From Candidatus Desantisbacteria bacterium CG1_02_49_89 (GTDB taxonomy: Bacteria; Desantisbacteria; UBA1551): DNA of 7,077 bases. The DNA is taken from the NCBI GenBank assembly GCA_001871075.1, contig MNUP01000120.1, positions 5,906-12,982 of the forward strand, read 5' to 3'. Numbering within the stretch: position 1 is the first letter of the stretch; the number at the start of each line of letters is the position of its first letter. Shown piece after piece: positions 1-5,807 of this stretch. The translations under genes and the position numbers were made by a program. The notes below the pieces were generated by a model. It worked only from the letters and a program-made list of their open reading frames with translations, was not told the DNA's origin and searched no databases.

Positions 1-28
1 TAAATATCTATATTTTCTCTGTTCTCTC

Positions 29-56
29 AATTTGAAATTTACAATTTACAATTTGA
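29..56. repeat. Four 7-bp tandem units (AATTTGA/AATTTAC)
   Basis: Four consecutive heptamers, AATTTGA, AATTTAC, AATTTAC and AATTTGA, lie in the gap downstream of the guaB3 stop codon. Nothing else is visible in bases 1-78, and no terminator hairpin is seen there. Confidence 0.8.
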
Positions 57-78
57 CTTTTGCAATGTATTTAGGAAA

Positions 79-1242
79 CTACTTGCCCATCCCGACCTTT
101 TGTTCACGCTGCCACGCCTTCCCTTCGCTTGTTATCGAACCGGCTATTATTATCTCGGTCAACTGCATTTCCTGCACGTTTTTCGCCCCGCACACGCCCA
201 TGCAGTTGCGCAGCGCTCCGAAAAGGTTCTGCGTGGCGTCGTCGAAAGAGGAAGGGCCAAGCAGTATCTCCTTCAGCCCTCCAATCACTCCCACTTTCAC
301 CCTTGTTCCGCGCGGAAGGTCCCGGTTTGGCATAGCCATTCCCCAGTGGAAACCCTTTCCCGGAGCTTCCTCAGCCCGCGCAAGCGCGCCGCCAATCATT
401 ACGGCGTCAGCGCCGCTGGCGAACGCCTTGCAGATATCCCCGCTCGTTGTCATGCCGCCGTCCGTTATGACAGAAACGTATTTCCTTTTTTCCCTGTAAT
501 AAAAATCCCTTGCCGCGGCAACGTCCGATGTCGCGGTTATCTGCGGAACGCCGACGCCCAGAACGCTGCGCGTGGTGCAGGCTGAGCCCGGGCCCACGCC
601 CACCAGCACGCCGTCAATCCCGGTGCCCATAAGCTCAAGCCCGACCTCGTATGTCACGCAGTTTCCGGCAATGACCGGGATGGGCTTCATATTCTTCACC
701 AGCTTTTTAAGGTCAAGCGCCTTTACGGCCCTTGAAATGTATTTGGTGGTAATGACCGTTGACTGCACCGCGAAAATATCCGCTCCTGCCGCTTTGCTCA
801 GCCTGCCGAACTCATCGGCGTTCTGCGGGATGCTTGAAACAGCCGCTATGCCGCCCTTCGCCTTTATCTCTTTTATGCGCTTTGTTATTAATTCTTTCTT
901 GATGGGCTGGGTGTAAAGGCCCTGGATTATCCTTGTTGCCTCTTCCGGGGTCGCGGCGACTATCCTGTCTATTATCTCCTGCGGCTCGTCATACCGGGTC
1001 TGGATGCCCTCAAGGTTAAGCACTCCGAGCCCGCCGAGTTTGCTCATAGCCACCGCGAACTTCACGTCCACAACGCCGTCCATGGCTGAAGCGATTATCG
1101 GAACCCTGAATTTAAAATTCCCTATGCTCCAGGAAGCGTCAACCTCGTTCGGATCCACGGTCACCTTGCCGGGAACAAGCGCGACCTCGTTAAAACCGTA
1201 TGCAACCCTTGCCTTCCTTCCCCATCCCACGAACATTCCCAT
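79..1242 (-). CDS. guaB3: GuaB3-type IMP dehydrogenase (no CBS domains)
   Basis: Predicted cytosolic enzyme that oxidises IMP to XMP with NAD+, the committed step towards GMP. The 387-aa protein is a single TIM barrel. Visible landmarks are the ASAMDG segment (residues 51-56), the catalytic-cysteine loop GPGSACTTR (217-225, Cys222), the phosphate-binding DGGMTTSGD (261-269), the GGALARAEEAPG stretch (284-295) and the flap-like LPRGTRVKVG (309-318). A GPSSFDDATQNL segment follows. The paired CBS domains that split the barrel of ordinary GuaB are absent, and length and C-terminus fit the GuaB3 branch. The start at 1242 is preferred over the ATG two codons inside because AGGGGG lies about 6 bases upstream. 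The gene has its own promoter (1391-1419) and a long leader. The family call is strong. The exact reaction is less sure, because GuaB3, GuaB and GMP reductase share this core. Confidence 0.9.
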   Translation of the reverse strand: MGMFVGWGRKARVAYGFNEVALVPGKVTVDPNEVDASWSIGNFKFRVPIIASAMDGVVDVKFAVAMSKLGGLGVLNLEGIQTRYDEPQEIIDRIVAATPEEATRIIQGLYTQPIKKELITKRIKEIKAKGGIAAVSSIPQNADEFGRLSKAAGADIFAVQSTVITTKYISRAVKALDLKKLVKNMKPIPVIAGNCVTYEVGLELMGTGIDGVLVGVGPGSACTTRSVLGVGVPQITATSDVAAARDFYYREKRKYVSVITDGGMTTSGDICKAFASGADAVMIGGALARAEEAPGKGFHWGMAMPNRDLPRGTRVKVGVIGGLKEILLGPSSFDDATQNLFGALRNCMGVCGAKNVQEMQLTEIIIAGSITSEGKAWQREQKVGMGK

Positions 1243-1276
1243 GCGTAACCCCCTGTATTAATTAGTGCAAAAGACA

Positions 1277-1373
1277 ATTATGAATTATGAGTTATGAATT
1301 ATGAATGAAGGAATATATTTAAATTGTCCCGAAGGGACACCTTGCCGTTGATTCATAATTCAGCATTCATAAC
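1277..1373. repeat. 7-bp tandem repeats and inverted partner in the guaB3 leader
   Basis: Four heptamers run at 1277-1304 (ATTATGA, ATTATGA, GTTATGA, ATTATGA). Inverted copies follow: ATTCATAATT at 1351-1360 is complementary to 1297-1306, and ATTCATAAC at 1365-1373 is complementary to 1291-1299. The arms can fold into a long AT-rich stem around the GC-rich hairpin at 1325-1339. All of it lies within the predicted guaB3 leader RNA. Confidence 0.7.
1325..1339. repeat. GC-rich hairpin TGTCCC-GAA-GGGACA
   Basis: A perfect 6-bp stem (TGTCCC with GGGACA) around a 3-base loop. No T-run follows on the minus strand, so it does not look like an intrinsic terminator. The same core recurs at 2703-2715, where the arm reads TTGTCCCAAAGGGA. 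Confidence 0.65.
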
Positions 1374-1390
1374 TATTACTATATTAAAAC

Positions 1391-1419
1391 AGTATATCAG
1401 TTATTAGAATAAATGTCAA
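1391..1419 (-). promoter_or_regulatory. Sigma-70-like promoter for guaB3
   Basis: Reading the minus strand, TTGACA (1419-1414) is a perfect -35 hexamer. After exactly 17 bases comes TATACT (1396-1391), a 5 of 6 match to the -10. Transcription should start near 1384-1385, giving a leader of about 140 bases before the guaB3 ATG. The -35 begins two bases after the transporter stop codon. Confidence 0.72.
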
Positions 1420-1420
1420 G

Positions 1421-2623
1421 TCAACTTATGACGCGCTGGGGGATAAGGCTTTTCTCAAACACCCAGGAAAGCGCGAAACCTGATATCACTATCAGGAACG
1501 CGATAAAGAAAGCGGTATTCAAACCCAGTGATTTCATCAGCCAGACCGCGACAAAGGGGGCGATAACTCCCCTTATTCCCATAAGATTATTGTAAATTCC
1601 GGTATCGATCTGGACCTTCTCGCTTGAATCCGCCCTCATGCAGACATATTTGAACCACGAGAGATCCCACCCGGCCGCGGCAAACGAGGAAAAAACCGCG
1701 GCAAGAAGCACGGACCATTTCTCCCCGACAAGGTACAGCAGCGGGGGCAGCGATATCAGCAGGAACGAGGCGCGCAGGCAGAGCATCGGCCCTTTGCGGT
1801 CGATGAACTTGCCCCAGAAATAATACGATACGATTATTGCCACGGAGGATGCAGCGCTCATGATCCCGACGAACGAAAGCGAAACTTTCAGCTTGTCAAC
1901 CAGAAATATGGGAGCAAGCGGCCCCAGGAGCAGGTTCCCGAACCCGGCAACGGAAATAATGCCCCCCATCTTCCATATGCCCTTGTCGGAAAACCAGTTT
2001 TTGAGCATCGCGCGCATTGGCAGCGGCTGCCTGTCTTTTACTTCTTCTTTCAGAGGTATGCGCTTGAACGTATTGAGAGAGATCAGGCCCAGGGCCGCGC
2101 CGATCGGAAAAACTATCTTAAAGCTGTAAGGGCCCCACATATCCATGAGCCATCCGCCCAGGAAGGCGGCAACCAGCGCCGCAAGGTTCGTCACAACCCT
2201 TGAGTAGCCCATGGTCCTCGCCCTTTCATCCTCCGGATATATCTCTTTCATTATGGCGCCGTATGCCGTGCCCACCATTGAACCCAGCAGGTTATAGAGT
2301 ATTACTATAGTGACAAGCAAACCGGGCTTGTAAACAAGGGGGGTCAGGAAAAAGAGAGAACGGGCAACCATGTTCGGCCAGTAGAAAAATTGCATCTTCC
2401 TGCCGAGTATGCTCAGGTAGGTCCAGAGGAACATCAGCAGCAGGCCGAAAGCAAAAGAGCTGGAAATAAGCGCCATCTGACCCGCGCTTGCTCCCAGCCT
2501 TCTGGCAACGACAGGGACAAAAGAAAGGACCATTCCGCTGAAGAACCCGAATATGAGCCCCGCAAGCGAATCGTAACGGTACGCAACCCTCGACTGTATT
2601 GAGATCTGCCGTTCGAATAACAT
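1421..2623 (-). CDS. Major facilitator superfamily transporter
   Basis: A 400-aa, very hydrophobic inner-membrane protein with about 11-12 predicted membrane segments in two halves, the usual MFS size. Hydrophobic stretches lie near residues 20-40, 46-70, 85-98, 101-120, 145-160, 168-183, 218-240, 248-270, 282-298, 304-322, 350-364 and 370-390. A central basic loop (about 187-215) separates the halves. GKFIDRKGP (271-279) looks like the second-half copy of MFS motif A (GxxxDRxGR-like). The segment PEDERARTMGYSR (130-142) is the charged loop often seen in MFS_1 members. The substrate cannot be read from the sequence. Its stop codon lies two bases before the -35 of the guaB3 promoter, so the two genes are tightly packed but probably separate transcription units. 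The ribosome binding site (AAGG about 8-9 bases before the ATG) is weak. Confidence 0.85.
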   Translation of the reverse strand: MLFERQISIQSRVAYRYDSLAGLIFGFFSGMVLSFVPVVARRLGASAGQMALISSSFAFGLLLMFLWTYLSILGRKMQFFYWPNMVARSLFFLTPLVYKPGLLVTIVILYNLLGSMVGTAYGAIMKEIYPEDERARTMGYSRVVTNLAALVAAFLGGWLMDMWGPYSFKIVFPIGAALGLISLNTFKRIPLKEEVKDRQPLPMRAMLKNWFSDKGIWKMGGIISVAGFGNLLLGPLAPIFLVDKLKVSLSFVGIMSAASSVAIIVSYYFWGKFIDRKGPMLCLRASFLLISLPPLLYLVGEKWSVLLAAVFSSFAAAGWDLSWFKYVCMRADSSEKVQIDTGIYNNLMGIRGVIAPFVAVWLMKSLGLNTAFFIAFLIVISGFALSWVFEKSLIPQRVIS

Positions 2624-2641
2624 CGTTTAAACCTTATAAAA

Positions 2642-2862
2642 AGTTTACAGAGTTTATATAGTTTACAGAGTTTGCATAGTTAAAAATTAAGCTTTGTAAA
2701 CTTGTCCCAAAGGGATCCCTTTGGGATAACCTGTGTAAACTTTGTAAACTGCTTTGATTAACCGCTGAATAGATTATCACCGTTTCGGAGACCCTTCGAT
2801 TAAGCAGTAATTCTCCGAGATTTGACTCTGTAAACTTGCAAACTATGTAAACTGTGTAAACT
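2642..2862. repeat. 9-bp repeat cluster (AGTTTACAn / nTGTAAACT)
   Basis: This fills most of the 243-bp gap between the PHP and transporter genes. At 2642-2677 four 9-mers run in tandem: AGTTTACAG, AGTTTATAT, AGTTTACAG and AGTTTGCAT. Inverted copies (TTGTAAACT, GTGTAAACT, TTGTAAACT) stand at 2694-2702 and 2733-2750. Four more inverted units, one of them 8 bp, lie at 2828-2862. The two flanks are complementary, so the gap can fold back on itself. Confidence 0.8.
2705..2726. repeat. 22-bp perfect palindrome
   Basis: TCCCAAAGGGA (2705-2715) is followed directly by its exact complement, TCCCTTTGGGA (2716-2726). Two more A-T pairs (2702-2703 with 2728-2729) extend it past one mismatch. The absent loop favours a dimer-binding site or cruciform over an RNA hairpin. 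Confidence 0.75.
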
Positions 2863-2866
2863 CTCT

Positions 2867-3661
2867 TTATAGGCGAACAAGACGGCGCTTGCGCGCGGAG
2901 AAGACGGCGATCTTCCTGTAGCCCACTCTCCTGATCAACGCTAAGGCTTTATCAAAGTCCCTTGCCACATCTCCCGGGGCGTGCGCGTCCGAGCCCAGGG
3001 TCACCGGAATGCCTTTTTCAAAACAGATCTTCAGCAGTTCCTCTGCCGGGTAAATTTCCTTAACAGGCCTGCGCAGGCCCGAAGTATTGATCTCCACGCA
3101 CATATCCTGCTTTTTAACCAGCCCTGCAAGCTTTTCATACAGGGCTGTCAATTTCTGCTTTGGCTTGTACCCGAACTTCTTTACAAGGTCCGCGTGGCCC
3201 ACGATGTCAAAAAGACCGGAGCTTACCATCCTGCACAGCTGGTCGAAATATTCTTCGTAGACCCGGTATACATCCCTTTTTTCCCACTCGTCCTTATGGT
3301 CAGGATGGTCGAAAACCCATTTACCTATGAAATGCGTAGAGCCGATGATGTAATCAAAGCTGTATCCTTTCAGCAGTTCCCTGGTTTGCTTTTCGATCTC
3401 GGCTGTGTATTCAACCTCTATACCGAGTTTTATCCTGATCTTTTTCTTATACGAGTTCCACAGTTCCCTTACCTTATTAATATAGGCAGGCAGGTCGTCG
3501 AAGCTCATGCTCAGATCAGGCGCAACAACATGGAAGAGCGGGAAATGGTCTGAAAACCCGATCTCGTCCATCTTTTTCGCGACCGCGGACCGCACGTATT
3601 CCTCCATTTCGCCTTCCGCGTGCCCGCACAGATCCGTATGTATGTGGTAATCTATGATCAT
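2867..3661 (-). CDS. PHP-domain phosphatase, histidinol-phosphatase (HisJ/HisK) family
   Basis: A 264-aa soluble metal-dependent phosphoesterase of the PHP fold. All expected metal ligand motifs are visible: DYHIHTD (4-10, His6 and His8), CGHA (12-15, His14), SDH (37-39), GIEVEY (80-85, Glu82), GSTH (107-110, His110), VGHADLVKKF (154-163, His156) and GSDAH (223-227, Asp225 and His227). The EINTSGLRRPVKEIYP stretch (190-205) is typical of the HisJ/HisK histidinol-phosphatase group, which converts histidinol phosphate to histidinol in histidine synthesis. No other his gene is in the window, and this family has many members of unproven substrate, so only the family is asserted. AGGTG lies 5 bases before the ATG. 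The gene ends in an arginine-rich tail (ARKRRLVRL) about five codons from the 9-bp repeats. Its upstream gap is filled by a palindromic element. Confidence 0.88.
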   Translation of the reverse strand: MIIDYHIHTDLCGHAEGEMEEYVRSAVAKKMDEIGFSDHFPLFHVVAPDLSMSFDDLPAYINKVRELWNSYKKKIRIKLGIEVEYTAEIEKQTRELLKGYSFDYIIGSTHFIGKWVFDHPDHKDEWEKRDVYRVYEEYFDQLCRMVSSGLFDIVGHADLVKKFGYKPKQKLTALYEKLAGLVKKQDMCVEINTSGLRRPVKEIYPAEELLKICFEKGIPVTLGSDAHAPGDVARDFDKALALIRRVGYRKIAVFSARKRRLVRL

Positions 3662-3677
3662 CTTTTCACCTGTTTAG

Positions 3678-3862
3678 AAAAAGGGGACCGGTGCGTCAAC
3701 TCATTAATTTGGCAGCTTTTGGATTATCGTAGGGCAAGGCTTTAGCCTTGCGTAAATTAATTCATTTATTCACCGCTGATATGTTTTGCAAACCTAAAGG
3801 TTTGCCCTACGAAAGCATAGGACTTTGCCTAATTACTGAGCTTCTTCGCCTGTCCCCTTTTT
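3678..3862. mobile_element. 185-bp palindromic REPIN/MITE-like element
   Basis: The element occupies 185 of the 202 bp between the merR-like and PHP genes. Its ends are exact inverted repeats, AAAAAGGGGAC at 3678-3688 and its complement at 3852-3862. The halves (3678-3751, and 3788-3862 read on the minus strand) align with nearly equal spacing. They share a CTCAnTAATT and GGCA block and then a GTAGGGCAA hairpin. There is no coding capacity, so if mobile it would need a transposase elsewhere. One end stops a base short of the merR stop codon, the other 16 bases from the PHP start. Confidence 0.6.
3728..3811. repeat. Inverted pair of GTAG-headed REP hairpins
   Basis: Copy one (3728-3751, plus strand) starts CGTAGG and forms GCAAGGC-TTTA-GCCTTGC. 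Copy two (3788-3811, minus strand) starts CGTAGG and forms GCAAACC-TTTA-GGTTTGC. The stems differ at two adjacent pairs, and both sides change together so that pairing is kept. A GTAG tetranucleotide before a palindrome, present as an inverted pair, is the architecture described for REP sequences of RAYT (REP-associated tyrosine) transposases. Confidence 0.72.
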
Positions 3863-3863
3863 T

Positions 3864-4214
3864 TTACTCTTTTTTCCTTACGATCTCACGCAGAGCTTCC
3901 AGCTGGTTTTTCAGTTTATTAATGGTCTCTTTATATCCGTTTTCCCTTGGGTTAACCGGTTTAGGCTCGGGTTCAAGCTTCAGTTCCTTCCTGAGCTTTG
4001 ATCTTGCGCCCGCAATGGTGTAGCCTTCATCGTAAAGGAGTTTCTTTATGCACAGGACCATCTTTACGTCTTCATTCCTGTAACGGCGCCTTCCCTTCTC
4101 CCTTTCCGGCTGCAAATGCTTGAACTCGGATTCCCAGTAACGCAGTATGTAGGATTTTATCCCGGTGAGTTTGCTCACCTCGGCGATCGTGTAAAACAAT
4201 TTTAGTTCTTCCAT
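3864..4214 (-). CDS. MerR-family transcriptional regulator without effector domain
   Basis: A 116-aa DNA-binding protein. The N-terminal winged helix-turn-helix is clear: YTIAEVSKLTGIKSYILRYWE (8-28), then the wing with GRRRYRNEDV (41-50) and the helix KMVLCIKKLLYDEGYTIAGARSKL (51-74). After a short linker rich in Pro and Glu (81-92), a helix of about 24 residues, likely a coiled coil for dimerisation, ends the protein. No ligand or metal-binding domain follows, and there is no cysteine pattern of MerR/CueR sensors. AGAGG lies 5 bases before the ATG, a good ribosome site. The HU gene is just upstream with a 68-bp spacer. In Proteobacteria a similar small MerR-like protein follows ihfA, so the pairing may be ancient. 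Targets are unknown. The dyad-symmetric repeats flanking the HU gene are candidate sites, by position only. Confidence 0.88.
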   Translation of the reverse strand: MEELKLFYTIAEVSKLTGIKSYILRYWESEFKHLQPEREKGRRRYRNEDVKMVLCIKKLLYDEGYTIAGARSKLRKELKLEPEPKPVNPRENGYKETINKLKNQLEALREIVRKKE

Positions 4215-4230
4215 ATTAACCTCTTTGTAT

Positions 4231-4284
4231 GATTACAGTGATTGTAAAATAGATTACAGTGATTATTTAAATATCACCGTAATC
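4231..4284. repeat. GATTACAGTGAT repeats, HU-merR gap
   Basis: Two direct copies (4231-4242 and 4252-4263, 21 bp apart) and one inverted copy (4273-4284, ATCACCGTAATC) lie between the HU and merR-like genes. On the minus-strand RNA the inverted pair folds into a 12-bp stem with one G-U pair, followed by TATTTT. A weak terminator for the HU transcript is therefore possible. Confidence 0.65.
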
Positions 4285-4555
4285 ATTCATTTATTAACAA
4301 ACGGAGCTCCGGGCTGGCGCGGAACGCGGGATATTTTTTCGCCTGCACCTGTATCCTTTCCCCGGTTTTCGGGTTCATCCCCCTGCGCGCCTTTTTATTC
4401 TTTATGTAGAACGTCCCGAAGCCCGAGAGTTTCACGTAATCCCCGCCTCCCATGGCGTTCGCTATCCCGGCAAGGAACGTATCCACCGCGGCTTTGGCAG
4501 CGTTATGCGTGAGCCCCGTCTCCATAACCTTTGCTATTATTTCTTTCCTTGTCAT
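4283..4555 (-). CDS. HU/IHF-family DNA-bending protein
   Basis: A 90-aa histone-like protein that acts as a dimer, bending DNA in the nucleoid. It covers the whole family: the helical N-terminus MTRKEIIAKV with THNAAKAAVDTF (16-27), then the signature GFGTFYIKNKKARRGMNP (45-62). The flexible arm carries the intercalating proline (Pro62) before KTGERIQVQAKK, and the C-terminus is AFRASPELRLLI. The arm GMNPKTGE reads more like IHF than classical HU, which usually has RNPQTG. AAGGAAG lies about 5-7 bases before the ATG. The gene has GATTACAGTGAT-type repeats on both sides and a TATAAT box upstream. The stop codon falls inside the last inverted repeat copy. HU and the IHF subunits cannot be told apart with certainty from one gene, so no symbol is given. 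Confidence 0.93.
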   Translation of the reverse strand: MTRKEIIAKVMETGLTHNAAKAAVDTFLAGIANAMGGGDYVKLSGFGTFYIKNKKARRGMNPKTGERIQVQAKKYPAFRASPELRLLINE

Positions 4556-4567
4556 TTTTACTTCCTT

Positions 4568-4705
4568 GATTACAGTGATTTCTAACTGATGATTACGGTG
4601 ATTATCAGAAGATGATTGCAGTGATTATAAATGAGATTTCGGCGATAAAGACAATTTAAAAAATAATTTACATCGCTGTCATCGTCTTCTTAAATCGCTG
4701 CCATC
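4568..4705. repeat. GATTACAGTGAT-type repeat array upstream of the HU gene
   Basis: Four direct copies start at 4568, 4591, 4614 and 4635 (GATTACAGTGAT, GATTACGGTGAT, GATTGCAGTGAT, GATTTCGGCGAT). Two inverted copies lie at 4672-4683 and 4694-4705 (ATCGCTGTCATC, ATCGCTGCCATC). Starts within each run are 21-23 bp apart, about two helical turns. The core ATTACnGTGAT is close to dyad-symmetric, as expected of a site for a dimeric protein. Confidence 0.68.
4624..4654 (-). promoter_or_regulatory. Possible promoter for the HU gene
   Basis: On the minus strand a perfect TATAAT (4629-4624) lies about 70 bases before the HU start. TTGTCT (4654-4649) upstream matches 4 of 6 bases of a -35, but the spacer is 19 bases, longer than ideal. 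The -10 overlaps one unit of the GATTACAGTGAT-type repeat array, so a protein bound to the repeats would compete with RNA polymerase. Confidence 0.35.
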
Positions 4706-4711
4706 ATTTTT

Positions 4712-5710
4712 TCAATGTTCGGGCTTGGCGTTCCGCATCATAAGCGCGCCGGCAACCGAGCGGGCCTTTCTTCCTCTGAAAAGCACGGCATAGACCTGTT
4801 CTGTTATGGGCATTTCGATCCTGTGTTTCTTTGAAAGCTGGTATGCCGATTCTGTTGTGCGTATTCCCTCAACAACCATAACCATCCGGGAAAGCGCTTT
4901 TGCGGGGGTAAGCCCCTTCCCCAGCATCTCGCCGTAATTGCGGTTCCTGCTGTGCCTGCTGATGCAGGTAGTTATCAGGTCCCCGATCCCGGTGAGCCCG
5001 GCGAAGGTCCCGGGCTTTGAACCCATTGCTATGCCAAGGCGGGAGATCTCGTGCATGCCGCGCGTCATCAATGCGGCCTTTGTGTTGTCCCCGAACCCCA
5101 GGCCGTCGCTTATACCGCAGGCAATCGCGATGATGTTTTTAAGCGCGCCTCCCAGCTCAACCCCGGCAACATCCGTATTTGTGTAAACGCGCAGGTTAGG
5201 GCCCAAAAAGACCTTCTGAACAATCCTTGCCTTTCTTATGTCTTTGCTTGCGGCAACAATGGCTGTCGGAATGCCGCGCACCACTTCTTCCGCGTGGCTG
5301 GGCCCTGATAGTATAACGACGTCATTCCGCGAGCCGGGAAGCTCCTCTGCTATGACCTCTGACATCCTCATCAGGGTCTTGTTCTCTATGCCCTTGGCAA
5401 CACTTACAAGTATTTTCCCTTTCAGATCAAGCGGTTTCAGCTTCCTGCACAGGCTTCTTATTATATGCGACGGCACCGCGAGCACGAGCAGTTCCGCGCC
5501 ATCAATAGCGGTTTCAATATCCGAAGTTATAAGTATGTCTTCCGGGATCCTGAAGCCCGGCACGAACCTGACGTTCTCCCTTTTTTTACGCAGGACATCC
5601 GCGTATTCGGGGAAGAACTCCCAGAGCGTAACCCTGTACCCATTTTTATGCAGGTGCAGGGCAAGGGTTGTTCCCCAGCTTCCCGCACCCAGCACAGCTA
5701 TTTTTTTCAT
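4712..5710 (-). CDS. gpsA: NAD(P)H-dependent glycerol-3-phosphate dehydrogenase
   Basis: Cytosolic enzyme reducing dihydroxyacetone phosphate to sn-glycerol 3-phosphate, the backbone for phospholipids. The 332-aa protein has the full family length. It shows the N-terminal dinucleotide-binding GAGSWGTTLA (8-17), VAKGIE (104-109) with conserved Lys106, SGPSHAEEV (135-143), GGALKN (187-192) with catalytic Lys191, GLTGIGDLITTC (238-249) with Asp244, SRNRNYG (254-260), VVEGIRTT (279-286) and MPITEQVY (300-307). GGAG stands 5 bases before the ATG, and the next codons (MKKIAVLG) give the standard N-terminus. No plsY is adjacent, although the two often pair. The upstream gap carries a 10-bp repeat run. 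The next gene downstream is the HU gene, 156 bp away. All key residues are present and the call is secure. Confidence 0.97.
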   Translation of the reverse strand: MKKIAVLGAGSWGTTLALHLHKNGYRVTLWEFFPEYADVLRKKRENVRFVPGFRIPEDILITSDIETAIDGAELLVLAVPSHIIRSLCRKLKPLDLKGKILVSVAKGIENKTLMRMSEVIAEELPGSRNDVVILSGPSHAEEVVRGIPTAIVAASKDIRKARIVQKVFLGPNLRVYTNTDVAGVELGGALKNIIAIACGISDGLGFGDNTKAALMTRGMHEISRLGIAMGSKPGTFAGLTGIGDLITTCISRHSRNRNYGEMLGKGLTPAKALSRMVMVVEGIRTTESAYQLSKKHRIEMPITEQVYAVLFRGRKARSVAGALMMRNAKPEH

Positions 5711-5717
5711 AAATACT

Positions 5718-5788
5718 CCGATGCAAACGGATTATTGCGGATGCAGACGGATAAAAGCATATCAGCCACGGATGAACACGGATGTACC
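5718..5788. repeat. 10-bp period repeat (CGGATnnnnn)
   Basis: Units CCGATGCAAA, CGGATTATTG, CGGATGCAGA and CGGATAAAAG run in exact 10-bp register. After one degenerate 11-bp unit come CGGATGAACA and CGGATGTACC. The run fills the gap upstream of gpsA and marks the edge of the AT-rich block to its right. Confidence 0.72.
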
Positions 5789-5807
5789 CTTCATATTTGA
5801 AAATATT

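Noticed and set aside
100-585. Plus-strand open frames antisense to guaB3
   Set aside because: They mirror a well-supported minus-strand enzyme, contain no recognisable domain and are Arg/Pro/Ser-rich, as expected of antisense frames of GC-rich codons.
1243-1390. Purine or other known riboswitch in the guaB3 leader
   Set aside because: No conserved aptamer core is visible. The leader is mostly simple heptamer repeats and one short hairpin.
2785-2818. TCGGAGA/TCTCCGA inverted repeat as a terminator for the PHP gene
   Set aside because: It has a 7-bp stem but a 20-base loop and no following T-run on the minus strand.
3660-3712. TTGACG, 17 bases, TAAACA on the minus strand as a promoter for the PHP gene
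   Set aside because: The -10 is poor (3 of 6 matches). It lies only about 12 bases before the ATG, so the start site would fall on the start codon.
4231-4705. CRISPR array made of the GATTACAGTGAT repeats
   Set aside because: Repeats are only 12 bp and imperfect, occur in both orientations, have about 10-bp spacers and are split by a gene. No cas gene is present.
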